Source: Microvelia longipes (lineage: Eukaryota; Arthropoda; Insecta; Hemiptera; Veliidae). Taken from it: a stretch of DNA of 64,000 nt. The DNA is taken from the NCBI GenBank assembly GCA_018340805.1, contig JACMZG010001863.1:52904355-52968354 (forward strand), written 5' to 3'. A model generated the notes under the pieces. That model was not told the DNA's origin and made no database searches. It saw only the letters and a program-made list of their open reading frames with translations. Position numbers and translations under genes: made by a program. This document shows positions 11,837-22,591 of this stretch, in pieces (the first letter of the stretch is position 1; each line of letters opens with the position of its first letter).

Positions 11837-11936
11837 CTGAAATCATTAACATCTTGATTTTGAAATGTATTAAATTAATTGATGGATTGAAGTGTTGCGA
11901 GTCCAAGATGATCTCAATCATATCTGTGGCTAGCAT

Positions 11937-12830
11937 TTATTATTATTATTATTAAAGATTGGGGTTGGAGTCGAGGATAGACCCCCCATTTGCACTGCGA
12001 CTGGAAGTCTATTGTACAATCCTCAATTGGTCCACGGTCAGAATAATCCTTTTCCCCGGACTAGGTCTAGGATCTTTTTGACGAGTGATTCATTGGTAGA
12101 GTCAAACTTAGTGAGAGTGCTGATACCAAAGTTGGTGAACCTTTGAAAGGCTAGGGCATCGCATCTCAGAAGTATGTGAGAGGCAGTTTCTGTTTCCGAT
12201 TCACAAAGCCTACACACTGGGTTATCTTTAAAGATACCAATGGTATGGAGATGTTTTCGGAGGTGACAGTGACCAGTCAGTAGTCCAGTACTGTTCTAAG
12301 GTCCCTTCTGCTGAGACTGAGGAGGTCCTCAGTTACTTGGGACTGGGTCCTTTTAACATAAGTTTTACTGTGCCTCATGCCAGAGGATTTTTCCAGTGGT
12401 ACAGGGATGGTTAAGAGCCAATCTTTAATTACACCTTTGGGTATGGCTATATGGTTCAGGCCCACAGGAGTGGTGTCAGACCCCTTTCTTGCAAGGACGT
12501 CTGCTTGCTCATTACCTTCAATTCCCTTATGGCCAGGCACCCATCTGATTGCTACATCGTTGTTGAGTGACAAGGTCAGAAGGTTTTGTAAGCACTCCCA
12601 GACAAGCTTGGAGTTGACTTTGTATGAACCAAGAGCTTTAATGGCAGCTTGGCTGTCAGTAAAAATATTATATAGAAGTCTGATTAGGATTATTTTTTAA
12701 TATTTTCTATTAGACAGGCATTAATAGCAAATATTTCTGCCTGAAACACTGTGGCATACTTTCCTAAAGGAAATGAGGTTTTGATATTTGCATGAGAGTG
12801 GCTAGCATAGTTCCTAACATGATCGGTTTT
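11937..12830 (-). pseudogene. LINE 3' fragment: RNase H domain and C-terminal region
   Basis: Read on the minus strand from about 12820, a broken frame shows the RNase H landmarks of a non-LTR retrotransposon. These are YATVFQAEIFAINACL (catalytic Glu), FTDSQAAIKAL (catalytic Asp) and IRWVPGHKGIEGNEQADVLA (His and the final Asp). A Cys-rich segment NPVCRLCESETETASHILLR follows after at least one frameshift near 12290. The element ends in a (TAA)n-type tail (TATTATTATTATTA on the plus strand, 11937-11955). RNase H plus a TAA tail fits an I/LOA/R1-like LINE. Only the 3' end is present and it is decayed. It lies inside a transporter intron, in the same orientation as the gene. Confidence 0.85.
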
Positions 12831-12859
12831 AATTATTTTTGAGAAATAAGCTAGTGAAA

Positions 12860-13040
12860 TTTATTGTACGACACACGGCTAAAATCAGTTTACAGCGTGG
12901 AAATAGTGTTGAGGAACCAATAAGGTTGGCTTGATTTGAAATTGAGGGTGTGGTTTAACATCCAGGAATAACCTTATTGGCTCCCTCCCATTATTTTCCT
13001 ATGCTGTCAACTGGTTTTAGCCATGTGTTGAATTACAGTA
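12860..13040. mobile_element. Family C MITE, near-complete
   Basis: A roughly 180-base element with inverted ends: ACACACGGCTAAAATCAGTT at the left, and at the right the inverse of ACACATGGCTAAAACCAGTT. Sub-terminal AACCAATAAGGTT blocks are also inverted. Half-copies lie at 24180-24290 and possibly 2040-2200. It directly abuts the LINE fragment. Non-coding. Confidence 0.8.
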
Positions 13041-13231
13041 GCATATTTTGCAGTTTATTTATAAATGAACACATTTTATTTGCCATAGCCTTTATACTCT
13101 AACTTATAGTTTATAAGTTATATTATTATATACTCTAATTTCTAGTAAAGACCTCAATGTAAAAGCATAGGAAGTTTAGGATTATTCAAACCCTAAATCT
13201 GAAGAAAAAAACAAGAAAAATAGTTTCATAT

Positions 13232-13692
13232 CTGCTCACGAAGTGTCCATGAGGTTACATATTTGTCCAAGAAGTTATATATCTGTCCATGAGGTTACAA
13301 ATCTACCCTTGAGGTTACATATCTGCCCATGAGGTTACATATCTACCCTTGAGGTTACATATCTGCCCATGAGGTTACATATCTACCCTTGAGGTTACAT
13401 ATCTGCCCATGAGGTTACAAATCTACCCTTGAGGTTACATATCTGCCCATGAGGTTACAAATCTACCTTGAGGTACATATCTCCCATGAGGTTACATATC
13501 TACCCTTGAGGTTATATGCCCAGAGGTTACATATCTACCCTTGAAGGTTACATATCTGCCCATGAGGTTACATATCTACCCTTGAGGTTACATATCTGCC
13601 CATGAGGTTACAATCTACCCTTGAGGTTATCGCCCATGAGGTTACATATCTACCCTTGAGGTTACATATTGCCCATGAGGCCCATCTGAGGT
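13232..13692. repeat. Minisatellite, 21-base unit in 42-base pairs
   Basis: Alternating half-units ATCTGCCCATGAGGTTACAT and ATCTACCCTTGAGGTTACAT give a clear two-step higher-order period of about 42 bases over about 11 pairs. A more divergent edge precedes it (13232-13300). Single-base losses occur from 13465 onward. Confidence 0.95.
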
Positions 13693-13794
13693 TACCTAAC
13701 ATTATTTCTTATTTTATGGAGATTATACAAGTTATTTGTTAAATAAGGTTGGATAGGCTATACAACCTTACACATATGTAACCAGTCAAGTATA

Positions 13795-14350
13795 TAGGGT
13801 TGCCAGAAGTCCCGATTTGGCTGGACAGCCCCAATATTGAAACTTTTGTTCTGTACAAAATTTAAAACTCCATCAACAATAAAAATGTTCAATTATTACA
13901 TATTTGTGTACATATATGTTTTACATATAATACAAGCGCAAGCATTTTTCGTCTGACATAATATATTGTTAAAAAAGAGCAGTTCTAAAGGGAGGACTTT
14001 ATATTTTCAAAAACCAAATATACTTTCAATTATTTAAAATAATTTTTAATTTATGTTTAGTTTTTGGACAAGCTTGCTGTTGTAGTTAAGCGTCAAAGTG
14101 TGTCTAAGCTCATTTTGACTCTAAAGTCAAAGTGTTGATGTTTTGATTTGCTTATGCAATAAAAATTGTTTATGCAACCTAACTGTTCAGTAATATGTAT
14201 TGCTTCAGCAATACATATGTGCTCATTAATAAGTTTTTAGATAAGTAAAGTCATAATTTACAGCTAAGTTGCATAAATGGACTACTAGACACTTCCCTCC
14301 CACTTCCCTGATTTGTCCCGTACGATCTTGGCTGAAATCTGGCAACCCTA
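13795..14350. mobile_element. hAT-like non-autonomous element
   Basis: The inverted ends are TAGGGTTGCCAGAAGTCCCG and, inverted at 14306-14350, TAGGGTTGCCAGATTTCAGC. Such CAGGGTTGCCA-type ends are characteristic of hAT transposons. Flanks GTCAAGTAT and GTCAGGTAT form a 9-base near-duplication with one mismatch, compatible with the 8-base hAT target duplication. The 556-base interior has no transposase frame. Confidence 0.75.
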
Positions 14351-14438
14351 GTCAGGTATGTAACCAGTTAGGCTAATTAGTATAGAGCCTTATGAATACC
14401 AACAGAACAAAGGTTTTGAATTTGGTAAATGTCCTTAC

Positions 14439-14601
14439 TGTCGTGGCATCCCAGGCCATGTAGGTAGGAGTGTTTATGAACATAAAAACAATAGATGATA
14501 TCAGAATACAGATCATAATGCCTGGAGCTAAGAACCTCCAGGTCACCTGCCAATATATGCCAGGTCTGTATCCTGTCATATCTTCTATGTCTTGAGTGAA
14601 C
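14439..14601 (-). CDS. SLC6-type transporter, TM11 exon
   Basis: The acceptor is GTTTCAG|GTTC and the donor ACGACA|GTAAGG. The exon starts with one base completing Lys (AA|G) and ends in phase 0 after 54 codons. It encodes FTQDIEDMTGYRPGIYWQ, then VTWRFLAPGIMICILISSIV (TM11), then FMFINTPTYMAWDATT in the loop before TM12. The D-I-x-x-M-x-G-x-x-P segment between TM10 and TM11, and W-R-F-x-x-P in TM11, are standard SLC6 features. The exon joins in phase to the TM12 exon at 11636-11836. Confidence 0.93.
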
Positions 14602-14954
14602 CTGAAACACAAGAGAAAATGGATATTAATAGTAGTAGTGTATTCGTGAAGTTAAATTAACCTGTAGTTTAAACTAGCAAAATTATTAATAATTAGTTAA
14701 ATTCATAATAATAACATAAGTGATTATGAAAAGTTGTAATTTAAAGATCTCTTTCATTGCTCTCGTCATTTAAAATTTACCTTACAACTGGCAGGCGTAA
14801 ATAGAATATATATAATTTGATACTACTAAGTTTTGCAAAACATAAATAGTTGACAAGTATAAATAGTGCAAGAGATGTCTAGCACTATTTTGCATGTAAC
14901 AAGCAAAATGCGATGCTACATCTGAGCACTGTACCATCCAGAGTTAGACACAGA

Positions 14955-14959
14955 GAGAC

Positions 14960-15005
<46 letters not shown>

Positions 15006-15048
15006 TATAAAATAATTATATATATAATATCTATATATACTATATAAA
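14955..15048. repeat. TA dinucleotide tract
   Basis: A long AT/TA alternation that decays into TATATAATATCTATATATAC and runs directly into the half foldback copy at 15049. Confidence 0.9.
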
Positions 15049-15165
15049 TCCGATATGAGTCGGCAGAATTGCAGATCCTTGTTCAGGAAGGTATTTACGA
15101 AAAATTAAACCGTTTCCAGCCATTACACTTTTTATTAACAAAAACACCCCTGGGCTCTTGGTCTA
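15049..15165. mobile_element. Family F foldback, single arm
   Basis: Only the right arm is present: CCGATATGAGTCGGCAGAAT...CTTGTTCAGGAAGGTATTTA... ending CCCCTGGGCTCTTGGTCTA. The missing left arm is replaced by the TA tract. Confidence 0.8.
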
Positions 15166-15342
15166 TTAGGGGTGTAATACGGTTACAACTGGTATGTTTA
15201 ATGGGAGAATATAACAATTAAAATATTCCGTATTATTTTTGTGGTGAGGTTCTTGTATTCACATCTTTTTTAACTTTTCCCTTGATAAATTATACTATCC
15301 ATGTCTTTTCATATTATTATATTAATATTATAATGTACATTA

Positions 15343-15352
15343 AATATATATA

Positions 15353-15436
<84 letters not shown>

Positions 15437-15879
15437 CACTCACCTATATATATATATATAGGTAGAAATTTGACTCATAAATAAAACATTTGATGTTAAT
15501 TTTTTAACAACGAACTATGTAGTTTACGTAACTCCAATTATTGTCTTGCTTTTCTTCTATTAACACATTTAAAAATGACGTCATAGTGTTGCAAATCACA
15601 AAAATCTCGTTTTTTGGTCTTAACTTAGTGAAAAATGGCTTAATTTTGATGCGGCTTTCGTATGGCTTCTTTCATTTAAAATCTTTTCAAAATAAAAAAA
15701 AACTTCCCTGTACCTAACTATAAAAATTCAATAGTTAGCCCCTCCAGGTACGTGAAACCCGCAATACACAAAAAATTGATTTTTCCCAGTCTTTTTTGAC
15801 CCTAAAACAACCCCGAAGACTGCATCTCGAAATATTAAGTAGTTTTCGAGAAAAATGTAAAGGGACTTTCTGGTGAAAC

Positions 15880-15910
<31 letters not shown>

Positions 15911-15920
15911 ATTATATATA

Positions 15921-15959
<39 letters not shown>

Positions 15960-15992
15960 TATATATAAATGACGTATATATATATATACATA
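15343..15992. repeat. TA tracts flanking an unknown 420-base segment
   Basis: Long TA runs lie at 15343-15462 and 15880-15992. The segment between them (15463-15879) contains an AAAATGACGTCATAGTG block that resembles family D, and a conserved-looking end. The arrangement suggests one element with TA microsatellites grown at both ends. Confidence 0.6.
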
Positions 15993-16050
15993 CATCTTGT
16001 AAGTATAAAAATGATTTGCTCATCCTTTTATTTATGCAAATGCTACTTAC

Positions 16051-16209
16051 TTTTCATGTCCATAAATAAACATGACAGCTATCATTTCAAGTAAAGCAAT
16101 CATAACTAATCCAATTGTACCAGCAAATGAATCAAATAGTTTTAACCAATATTCTCCAGCACCTGACGTGAATAGCAAACCAACTGAAAATGCTATACTG
16201 CAACACAAC
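16051..16209 (-). CDS. SLC6-type transporter, TM9-TM10 exon, frame broken by one base
   Basis: The acceptor is TTTTCAG and the donor GAAAA|GTAAGT. From about 16190 down, the frame reads IAFSVGLLFTSGAGEYWLKL then FDSFAGTIGLVMIALLEMIA and VMFIYGHEK. This is TM9 end and TM10 of an SLC6 carrier, and it joins in phase to the TM11 exon. The upstream exon (21850-22051) hands over one base, which gives GCVAV and then a TAG at 16195-16193. The exon is 159 bases where 160 would restore phase, so a single base is missing between about 16200 and 16190. Neither alternative acceptor nor donor repairs it. The cause could be an assembly error, a real allele or a decaying gene. Plus-strand frames here are shadows. 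Confidence 0.85.
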
Positions 16210-16215
16210 CTGAAA

Positions 16216-16218
16216 ACC

Positions 16219-16253
<35 letters not shown>

Positions 16254-16256
16254 TAA
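16216..16256. repeat. (ATA)n tract
   Basis: About twelve copies of a trinucleotide on the plus strand. It separates the transporter exon from a plus-strand LINE fragment. Confidence 0.9.
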
Positions 16257-16257
16257 A

Positions 16258-16560
16258 AACATGTCAAATTCATAGATGTCGCTGTGCCACTTACCCATAA
16301 CCTTAATAAAACTACCCAAGAAAAAATATCTAAATACACAGATTTGGCCGCGGAAATCATTAGAATTTGGAAAATGAAATCAGCTACAGTTATTCCCATA
16401 GTATTATCGGCAAATGGAATAATTCATAAAGACTTAAAATCTGCAATAGAAAAAATAGATATACCGGTTTCTCTCATTAAGCTCATCCAAAAATCAGTAA
16501 TTCTACAAACCTGCTCTATAGTACGAAAGACCTTGAATATGACTTAATAGTATGCAACAT
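16258..16560 (+). pseudogene. LINE fragment: region after the reverse transcriptase
   Basis: The plus-strand frame reads KFIDVAVPLTHNLNKTTQEK, ISKYTDLAAEIIRIWKMKSA, TVIPIVLSANGIIHKDLKSA and then ...LIKLIQKSVILQTCSIVRK. This pattern (IDVAxP.HN, KYxDLAxEIxxxW, xxPIVxSAxGxI, QKxxxLxTCxIVRKxL) is the well-known conserved segment C-terminal to the reverse transcriptase of many arthropod non-LTR retrotransposons. No RT catalytic domain precedes it, so the copy is 5' truncated. It lies antisense in a transporter intron. The element's 3' region runs to about 16690 and ends in AAAATAATAATAAT. Confidence 0.8.
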
Positions 16561-16686
16561 AGACATGACTCGACAGAACTTTTGTGAGACCACATTAGTT
16601 CCTATATGAGAAGGTGACTTGGTAATAACCCGTCCCTTGCTCTTAAAACTAGCCCAGGCTAAGAATTAAAAGAAAAGAAAGAAAAA

Positions 16687-16924
16687 ATAATAATAATGCC
16701 CGTTTAGAGCCTTTGAGTCATCAGGGATAACCCCTGCGGGAACCACCTCGGGTGGTAGTAGCAACCGTTACGCTTAAAGTGAATTCTAAAGTTGGCGATA
16801 ATATATCTATACAATAATATTCTGTAAACTGAGAGCGTAACCTGGGATGCGAACCCCAGACCTCCATGGTGTCAAAGGTCAGTTTAATAACTGACGCCTT
16901 ACCGACCTCGAACATGGAGGCGGC
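16687..16924 (-). mobile_element. tRNA-derived SINE, reverse orientation
   Basis: On the minus strand it starts GCCGCCTCCATGTTCGAGGT (box A region). It contains GGGTTCGCATCCCAGGTTAC (box B GGTTCGCATCC) about 60 bases later and ends with GGGCATTATTATTATT. The same element in forward orientation is at 54424-54672. In this copy the 3' (ATT)n tail meets the (TAA)n-like 3' tail of the LINE fragment head-on. Confidence 0.85.
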
Positions 16925-17224
16925 TCAATTGGAAGTGGCATAGTGCCACAATATTAGTGAATATCCAAGTCGAAAAACGTAATTTGTCTACATAAAGTTA
17001 CAATAAAATCGTAACTAATACTGATAATTTAAATTTTATTACGATTTTTTGTTTAATATACATAGCAGTATATGCCTTTTTAATTTCAATATGATTTGAT
17101 AATATGTCGAGGTTTTGTTTTTTTCCGTCATTATTGTGGGTTAATGATGTCATAGACATTTCATAAGCAAAAGGGCTCGGAACAATAACAAGGTCAATTT
17201 TTGCACCAAGTTTCATTCAAATCT

Positions 17225-17385
17225 AAAACAGTTATCTTGTTTATAAGTGCTAAGTCACTCGCAAGTGAAATATTATGTAAGGCTCGAATGAGCTAAACTC
17301 ATGAGCATTTGCTAATTTTCTCAGAGGAATGTTTTATGCTTAAGCTAGGCTATTTTGGAAAGGCATTAAAACTACATAGATACCC
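17225..17385. other. Intronic sequence without recognisable feature
   Basis: Together with 16925-17224, which holds a degraded family D arm around TTAATGATGTCATAGAC at 17131-17160, this interval shows no coding or structured signal. Confidence 0.4.
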
Positions 17386-17707
17386 ATAGAGATATTATAA
17401 CTAGAGAAGCCCCATTGGTTGAATTTTGAAACATCAAAAAAATAACCTGACTACCTACGACTTTTAATATAATCAAATAAACAGAACAAAATTACAGTAA
17501 CATAAATTAAAGAACGTTTTAAAAATATATAAAAACAGATAATGTGCGGGGAGCCAAAAACAATTGATTTATTTGTGAATAACCTTAACTCACTCTTGAA
17601 TGAGGTTTCAATGAGGTTACACAGAGCCCCTGAGAGCCCCAAAAAGATGTTGCAGGCCTCTTAATGTATTGAGATAGGCTATGCCCCCTCTAGTATATAT
17701 CTCTTTA
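17386..17707. mobile_element. Family A element, near-complete
   Basis: The left end is CATAGAGATATTATAACTAG and the right end CTCTAGTATATATCTCT, which is its inverse. The interior shares the CATTGGTTGAATTTTGAAAC block with other copies, a TAACCTGACTACCT block and GAGGTTACACAGAGCCCC. About 320 bases, no transposase. Confidence 0.75.
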
Positions 17708-18038
17708 TAGATACCGATAAATGTGACTTGTAATAATTGTTTGTTTCTCCTGAACCTGGAGGGTCTATTGAGCGTCCGTTGTCCAAAATTTCTCACAACA
17801 AGCTAACTTAGCCAAGGGTTAAACACTTCAGGTAGTCCTCGTGTACTACTGAAACACCCTTCTACACTGCTACATCACTTCTCACTTTGTCTAGTTCCTC
17901 TTGTCTCACTGATTCTTCTAGTTACATAATTCTCTTTTAGATTAATACACCAATACATTAGTTACTCTCGTCTAACTAAACTAGTAATGCGTTGCATCAA
18001 GATCTCACGTCAAAAAATACATAAACATTTGTTTAAAG

Positions 18039-18330
18039 CAAGGATGTTGAATAAAGGGGTGACGCATTAAGGAACATTTCTGACCCATGGAAGTTTATGA
18101 GATAGAGAAATAGAGGCAAACTTACCTCCCCTTAGGTTATAGTTTGCCTCTAAATTTTAAGACTGCGCTGTTATAAGATCATAAGCATGCGCAGTTCGTA
18201 CCAAGCATGTGCAATTGGTTTTTGACGTGTGTTCGTGTTGCATTCATCTCTATGTTTTGATTTTCGAATTGGGTCACTTTGTTGAATGGCAATTCGATTT
18301 AGTGCGTCATCCCTTTATTCAACATCCTTG
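18039..18330. mobile_element. Family E MITE
   Basis: Long, nearly perfect terminal inverted repeats: CAAGGATGTTGAATAAAGGG at the left and its inverse ending CATCCTTG at 18330, extending through TGACGCA. Flanks TGTTTAAAG and GTTTTAAAG look like an imperfect target duplication. Longer relatives with the same ends lie at 40986-42158 and 53351-53874, so this is a deletion derivative. Confidence 0.8.
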
Positions 18331-18403
18331 GTTTTAAAGCAAAGCGAAATGAGTTTATCAAAACATTCGGAATGCTATACTATTTTAAGAGGTATAAACT
18401 CAA

Positions 18404-20427
18404 AAAGGCTCGCTTCGCTTGCTAGTTTAGATATCTTAAACATTATACAACATATTACTATATTATTATTACATACACTTTGTATTAAACATAACACAAA
18501 GTTAAAAATAGGCTCGCTTCGCTCGCTAGATTGCGTAGGTTTATATTAATGCATAGTAAAAAGGCTTTCATTGCGTATATTTAATGATAAATATATATAT
18601 TTATAATGATACATTCTTAAAGAAGGCCGCTTCGCTCGCTACATTGCTTAATACAAATTTAAAAATAAAGGCTCGCTTCGTCGCTAGATTGCGTATATTT
18701 ATATTAAATGCATAGTAAAAAAGGCTCGCTTCGCTCGCTAGATTATTTATTATTATAGTACAATTTTAAAAATAGGCTCGCTTCGCTCGCTAGATTGCTT
18801 ATATTTATAATTAAATATAATGTAAAAAAAAAGCTCGCTTCGCTCGCGAGATTGCGTATATTTATATTAAAAATTGTTAAAAAGGCTCGCTTCGCTCGCT
18901 AATTGCGTAAAATTTATATTTATGCAAGTAAAAAAGGATCGCTTCGCTCGCTATATGCGTATATTTAATAATAAAGAAGGCAAAAAGGCTCGTTTCGCTC
19001 GCTAGATTGCTTATATTTAATATTAATGCATAGTAAAAAAGGCTCGCTTCGCTCGCTAGATTGCTTATATTTAATATTTAAGCGGTATAAAAGGCTCGTT
19101 CGCACGCTTGATTGCGTTATTTATTATAATAATAATAAAAAAAGCTCGCTTCGCTCGCTAATTGCGTATATTTATATTCATAAATAGGTAAAAGAAGACT
19201 CGCTTCATCGCTAGATTGCTTTATTTATAATAATACAAAGTAAAAAATAGGCTCGCTTCGCTCGCTAGATGCTATATTTATATAAAATATATATTGTAAA
19301 AAAGGCTCGCTTCGCTCGCTAGATTGCGTATATTTATATAATAAATAGTAAAGAAAGGCTCGCTTCGTCGCTACATTGCGTAGATTTATATTATGCATAG
19401 TAAAAGAAGGTCGCTTCGCTCGCTAGATTGCTTATATTTATAATAAAATATTATATTGTAAAAAAGCTCGCTTCGCGCTGCGTAGATTTATTATAAAATA
19501 TTAAAAGCTCGCTTCGCTCGCTAAATTGCGTATTTATATTATGAATAGTAAAAGAAGACTCGCTTCGCTCGCTAGATTGCTTTTATTTATAATTTAATAA
19601 AAAGTAAAAAATAGCTCGCTTCGCTCGCTAGATTGCTTATATTGATAATAAAATGTATATTGTAAAAAGCTCGCTTCGCTCGTTGATTGCGTATATTTAT
19701 AATAATAAATAGTTAAAAGAAGGCTCGTTCGCTCGCTACATTGCGTAGATTTATATTCATGCATAGTAAAAAGAAGGCTCGCTTCGCTCGCTAGATTGCT
19801 TATATTTTATAATAAATTATACTGTAAATAGGCTCGCTTCGCTCGCTAGATTTGCGTTGATTTATATTTATGCAAGTAAAAAAGGCTCGCTTTCGCTCGG
19901 TAGATTGCTTATATTTATTATTAATGCATGGAAAAAAAGGCTCGCTTCGCTCGCTAGATTGCTTATGTTTATAATAAAATAATATAATTGTAAAAAGGTC
20001 GCTTCGCTCGCTAGATTGCGTAGATTTATATTCATCCATAGTAAACAAGGCTAGCTTCGCTCGCTTAATTGCGTCTATATTTATAATAATAAATAATAAA
20101 AAAAGCTGCTTCGCTCGCTACATTGCGTAATTTATATTCATGCTAGTAAAAGAAGCGTCGCTTCGCTTGCTAGATGCTTTTATATTTATAATAAAATATA
20201 CTGTAAAGTAGGCTCGCTTCGCTCGCTAGATTGCGTAGATATTATATTCATCCATAGTAAACAAAGGCCGCTTCGCTCGCTAGATTGCGTATATTTATAT
20301 AATACATAGTAAAGAAGGCTCGCTTCGCTCGCTAGATTGCTTATATTTAATATTATGCATAGTAAAAAGGCTTGCTTCGCTCGCTTGATTGCGTATTTAT
20401 AACAATACATAGTTACAAAGGCTCGCT
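18404..20427 (+). repeat. Family H satellite (GCTTCGC core), forward array
   Basis: About 38 copies of a 50-60-base unit. Each has a highly conserved core AGGCTCGCTTCGCTCGCTAG plus ATTGCGTA, joined to a variable AT-rich part (TTTATATTAATGCATAGTAA). The core is conserved while the spacer drifts in length and sequence, so conservation is uneven within the unit. It lies in the intron between the TM8 and TM9-10 exons. Minus-strand frames such as those rich in QSSERSEP are read-through of the core. Confidence 0.95.
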
Positions 20428-20437
20428 TTAAATTTTA

Positions 20438-21240
20438 TTTTTTTGAGTTTATTTTTTAGCCGCCATTTTTTAATTATTAAAAAAAATTGAAATGCTGACA
20501 TGAAAATATTATTTTCTTTTTCTACTCTTTAAGAGCTTTTTAAACGGTATACAACACGATTTTTGCTCAAAATTTTTTTTATCCGGCCGCCATATTGGCT
20601 GCCTATTTAAAATATTTTTCGAATATTACCAAAAACTATACAGCTCTGACATGTTATAGTTAATTTTACTTGTATAAAGTATCTAAGTATTACAATAGAT
20701 TTTTTTATTATAAATTCTTATAAAATTAGTAAAAATTAATTATTATATTAATTATGCCGCCATGTTGAATTTTTCGGAATTTAGTAATAAACATTTTTTG
20801 TTCTTACTTAATCAAGAGCTTTACACGATATATTACTGGAGTTATTATCTTTTTATTTAAATTTTTGAGTTCATTATTTGGCCGCCATTTATAAATTATT
20901 CAAAAAATTTTAAAATGTTGACCATAAAACATATATTTTCTTTTCTACTGTTAAGAGCTTTGAAACGTATACAACACGATTTTTTCGCTCAAAATTTTTT
21001 TTTATCCGGTACGCCATTTTGGCCCCCATTTTGAAAAATTTTTTGGGATATTACCAAAAACTATACAACTCTGACACATAATTAGTTTACCTGTATACAA
21101 AATTTTATCAAAATCGGTTAATTTTTACGCCAGTTATCGGACACGTACAAACCAAACACACAAACATACAAACATACAAACTTACGCGCCGTCCAATCTT
21201 CTGAAATGTAAGAACTCACTTACGTTCGTTCAATTATTCT
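20438..21240. repeat. Duplicated AT-rich segment beside the satellite
   Basis: Two copies of a roughly 430-base module share TTTGAGTTxATTxTTTxGCC, GCCGCCAT, ACGxTATACAACACGATTTT and TTTTATCCGG. It closes with CGGACACGTACAAACCAAAC and an ACATACAAA run. Non-coding. The adjacent 21241-21849 stretch shows nothing recognisable. Confidence 0.6.
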
Positions 21241-21849
21241 ATGGCTCGCCATTCTAGCTTGTCTTCCTAATAGGAAAACGCCGCACCACTAGCGACCAGA
21301 CGGTCAGTAAGTTAAAATCGTTTTATTGGTCATGCCATGATCTAAAGGCCAAAATTCTAAAACTATTACTTAACTATTACTAAACTATTACTCGCAAGCA
21401 TCTTCAAAACAGGACAATATGTCCCCAGTAATGTAAGGTAATCGTGGAACCTCCAATTCCAGGTCTTACTTAACTGCCTATAAGTGTTTATCTGATCCTG
21501 CTTATAAGTTATTTATTGATCCTAAGGTTCAATGTGTCAGATCATTGGACTCTATAGGCCAGAATCAGTCCATGTACTCAAAACTTTGTCTTATTACGAG
21601 TTGTTTTCTATGCGATTCAGACTTGTTTCTAGCAAAATGGATCCAAATGCATCTGCGTCTTAGCAGCTAAAAAAATTGCGTAAAACCTAGGCTGGGTTGA
21701 TTAACCACAATTTAAAACCTCTCGAGGGTATGGAACAAGGGGTAACCTAATATCAAATGGTCCTTTTCCAGTTGGATTTAATTTCTTGACTTCTAGGCCT
21801 TTAGGCTAGTGCTTGATCACTGAGTTGATTACCGGAAAAGGGTAATTAC

Positions 21850-22051
21850 CTGTTAGAATTGGCTTTGATGTCCTTTTAAAGATATCAATATCGAAAATAG
21901 TACAGAGCACACCTTCCAGGATTCCTATCTGTGAGCCAATACCTAAAGACAGCAACATAAGAAAAAATATGATGGCCCAGAAAGGAGCACCGGGAAGTTC
22001 TACTATAGCTTGGGTAAATACGATGAATGCCAAACCAGTCCCTTCAGCAGC
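21850..22051 (-). CDS. SLC6-type transporter, TM8 exon
   Basis: The acceptor is TTTTAG|GCTGCTG and the donor ACAG|GTAATT. The exon starts in phase 0 and leaves one base after 67 codons. It reads AAEGTGLAFIVFTQAIVELP, then GAPFWAIIFFLMLLSLGIGS (TM8), then QIGILEGVLCTIFDIDIFKR and TSKPILT. The E-G-T-G-L-A-F segment, the P-x-x-P loop and S-L-G-I-G-S (residues around the second sodium site in this family) are clear matches to SLC6A15-like carriers. The leftover G does not fit the next exon as assembled (see 16051-16209). Confidence 0.95.
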
Positions 22052-22156
22052 CTAAAACATCAGAAAAATTATATTATTGCATATCATTTAGCAAGTTATA
22101 AAGCGGCGTTGTAAAGTCAGCCAGTAAACTCTGTATGAAATTCAATAGAAACTCAC

Positions 22157-22304
22157 CTCGTCAAGTTGCTCCTCGAGACTGCAGGTTCTGATGCCTAGAG
22201 AGTGGGCAGTGGAGTTATCCAAAGTTTTGATCAGGTTGTTGTAATCGTCCTCCAGTGAACTGGAATTGACTAGTTTTCCTGCCTTTATCAAATGCCCTTG
22301 ATTC
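22157..22304 (-). CDS. SLC6-type transporter, extracellular loop 4 exon
   Basis: The acceptor is TTTTCAG|GAATC and the donor GACGAG|GTGAGT. One base completes the Glu begun in the previous exon, then 49 codons end in phase 0. The translation is hydrophilic: NQGHLIKAGKLVNSSSLEDD, YNNLIKTLDNSTAHSLGIRT, CSLEEQLDE. Possible N-glycosylation sequons NSS and NST fit an extracellular loop, and the C-S-L-E-E-x-L-D ending before TM8 is typical of the SLC6A15-like branch. Confidence 0.93.
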
Positions 22305-22591
22305 CTGAAAATGAATGGGTACTTGGTAAGGTCTTTACTCGAAACAAAGTCAACCGGATCAAAGTCTCAGATAAAAATGCATGTGGATATAGGATTATGT
22401 AAATATGTGCATAGATAAAAATACTTTCTTTTTTATACTATCCAGCGGTCCTGAGTGCTGATCTCTTATCGGCCTAAGCATAGAATGAAATTCCTTATTT
22501 AATGTTCCAAAGTAAATTGCTACTTAATAGAATGCGTTTATTTATTTCTTAAATAAAATATTTGAATAGGTTTATTTGGAAGGATACTCAC

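Noticed and set aside
19800..20410. Minus-strand frames rich in QSSERSEP
   Set aside because: Translation of the GCTTCGC satellite core; no start or splice context and no family.
18404..20427. CRISPR-like array: conserved 20-30-base cores with variable spacers
   Set aside because: A eukaryotic intron context, AT-rich spacers related to one another, no cas genes, and the same core in dispersed repeats elsewhere. It is a satellite with a conserved core.
22157..22304. Apparent frameshift in the extracellular loop 4 exon
   Set aside because: It came from my misreading of the line boundary; rechecked, the exon is 148 bases and in phase.
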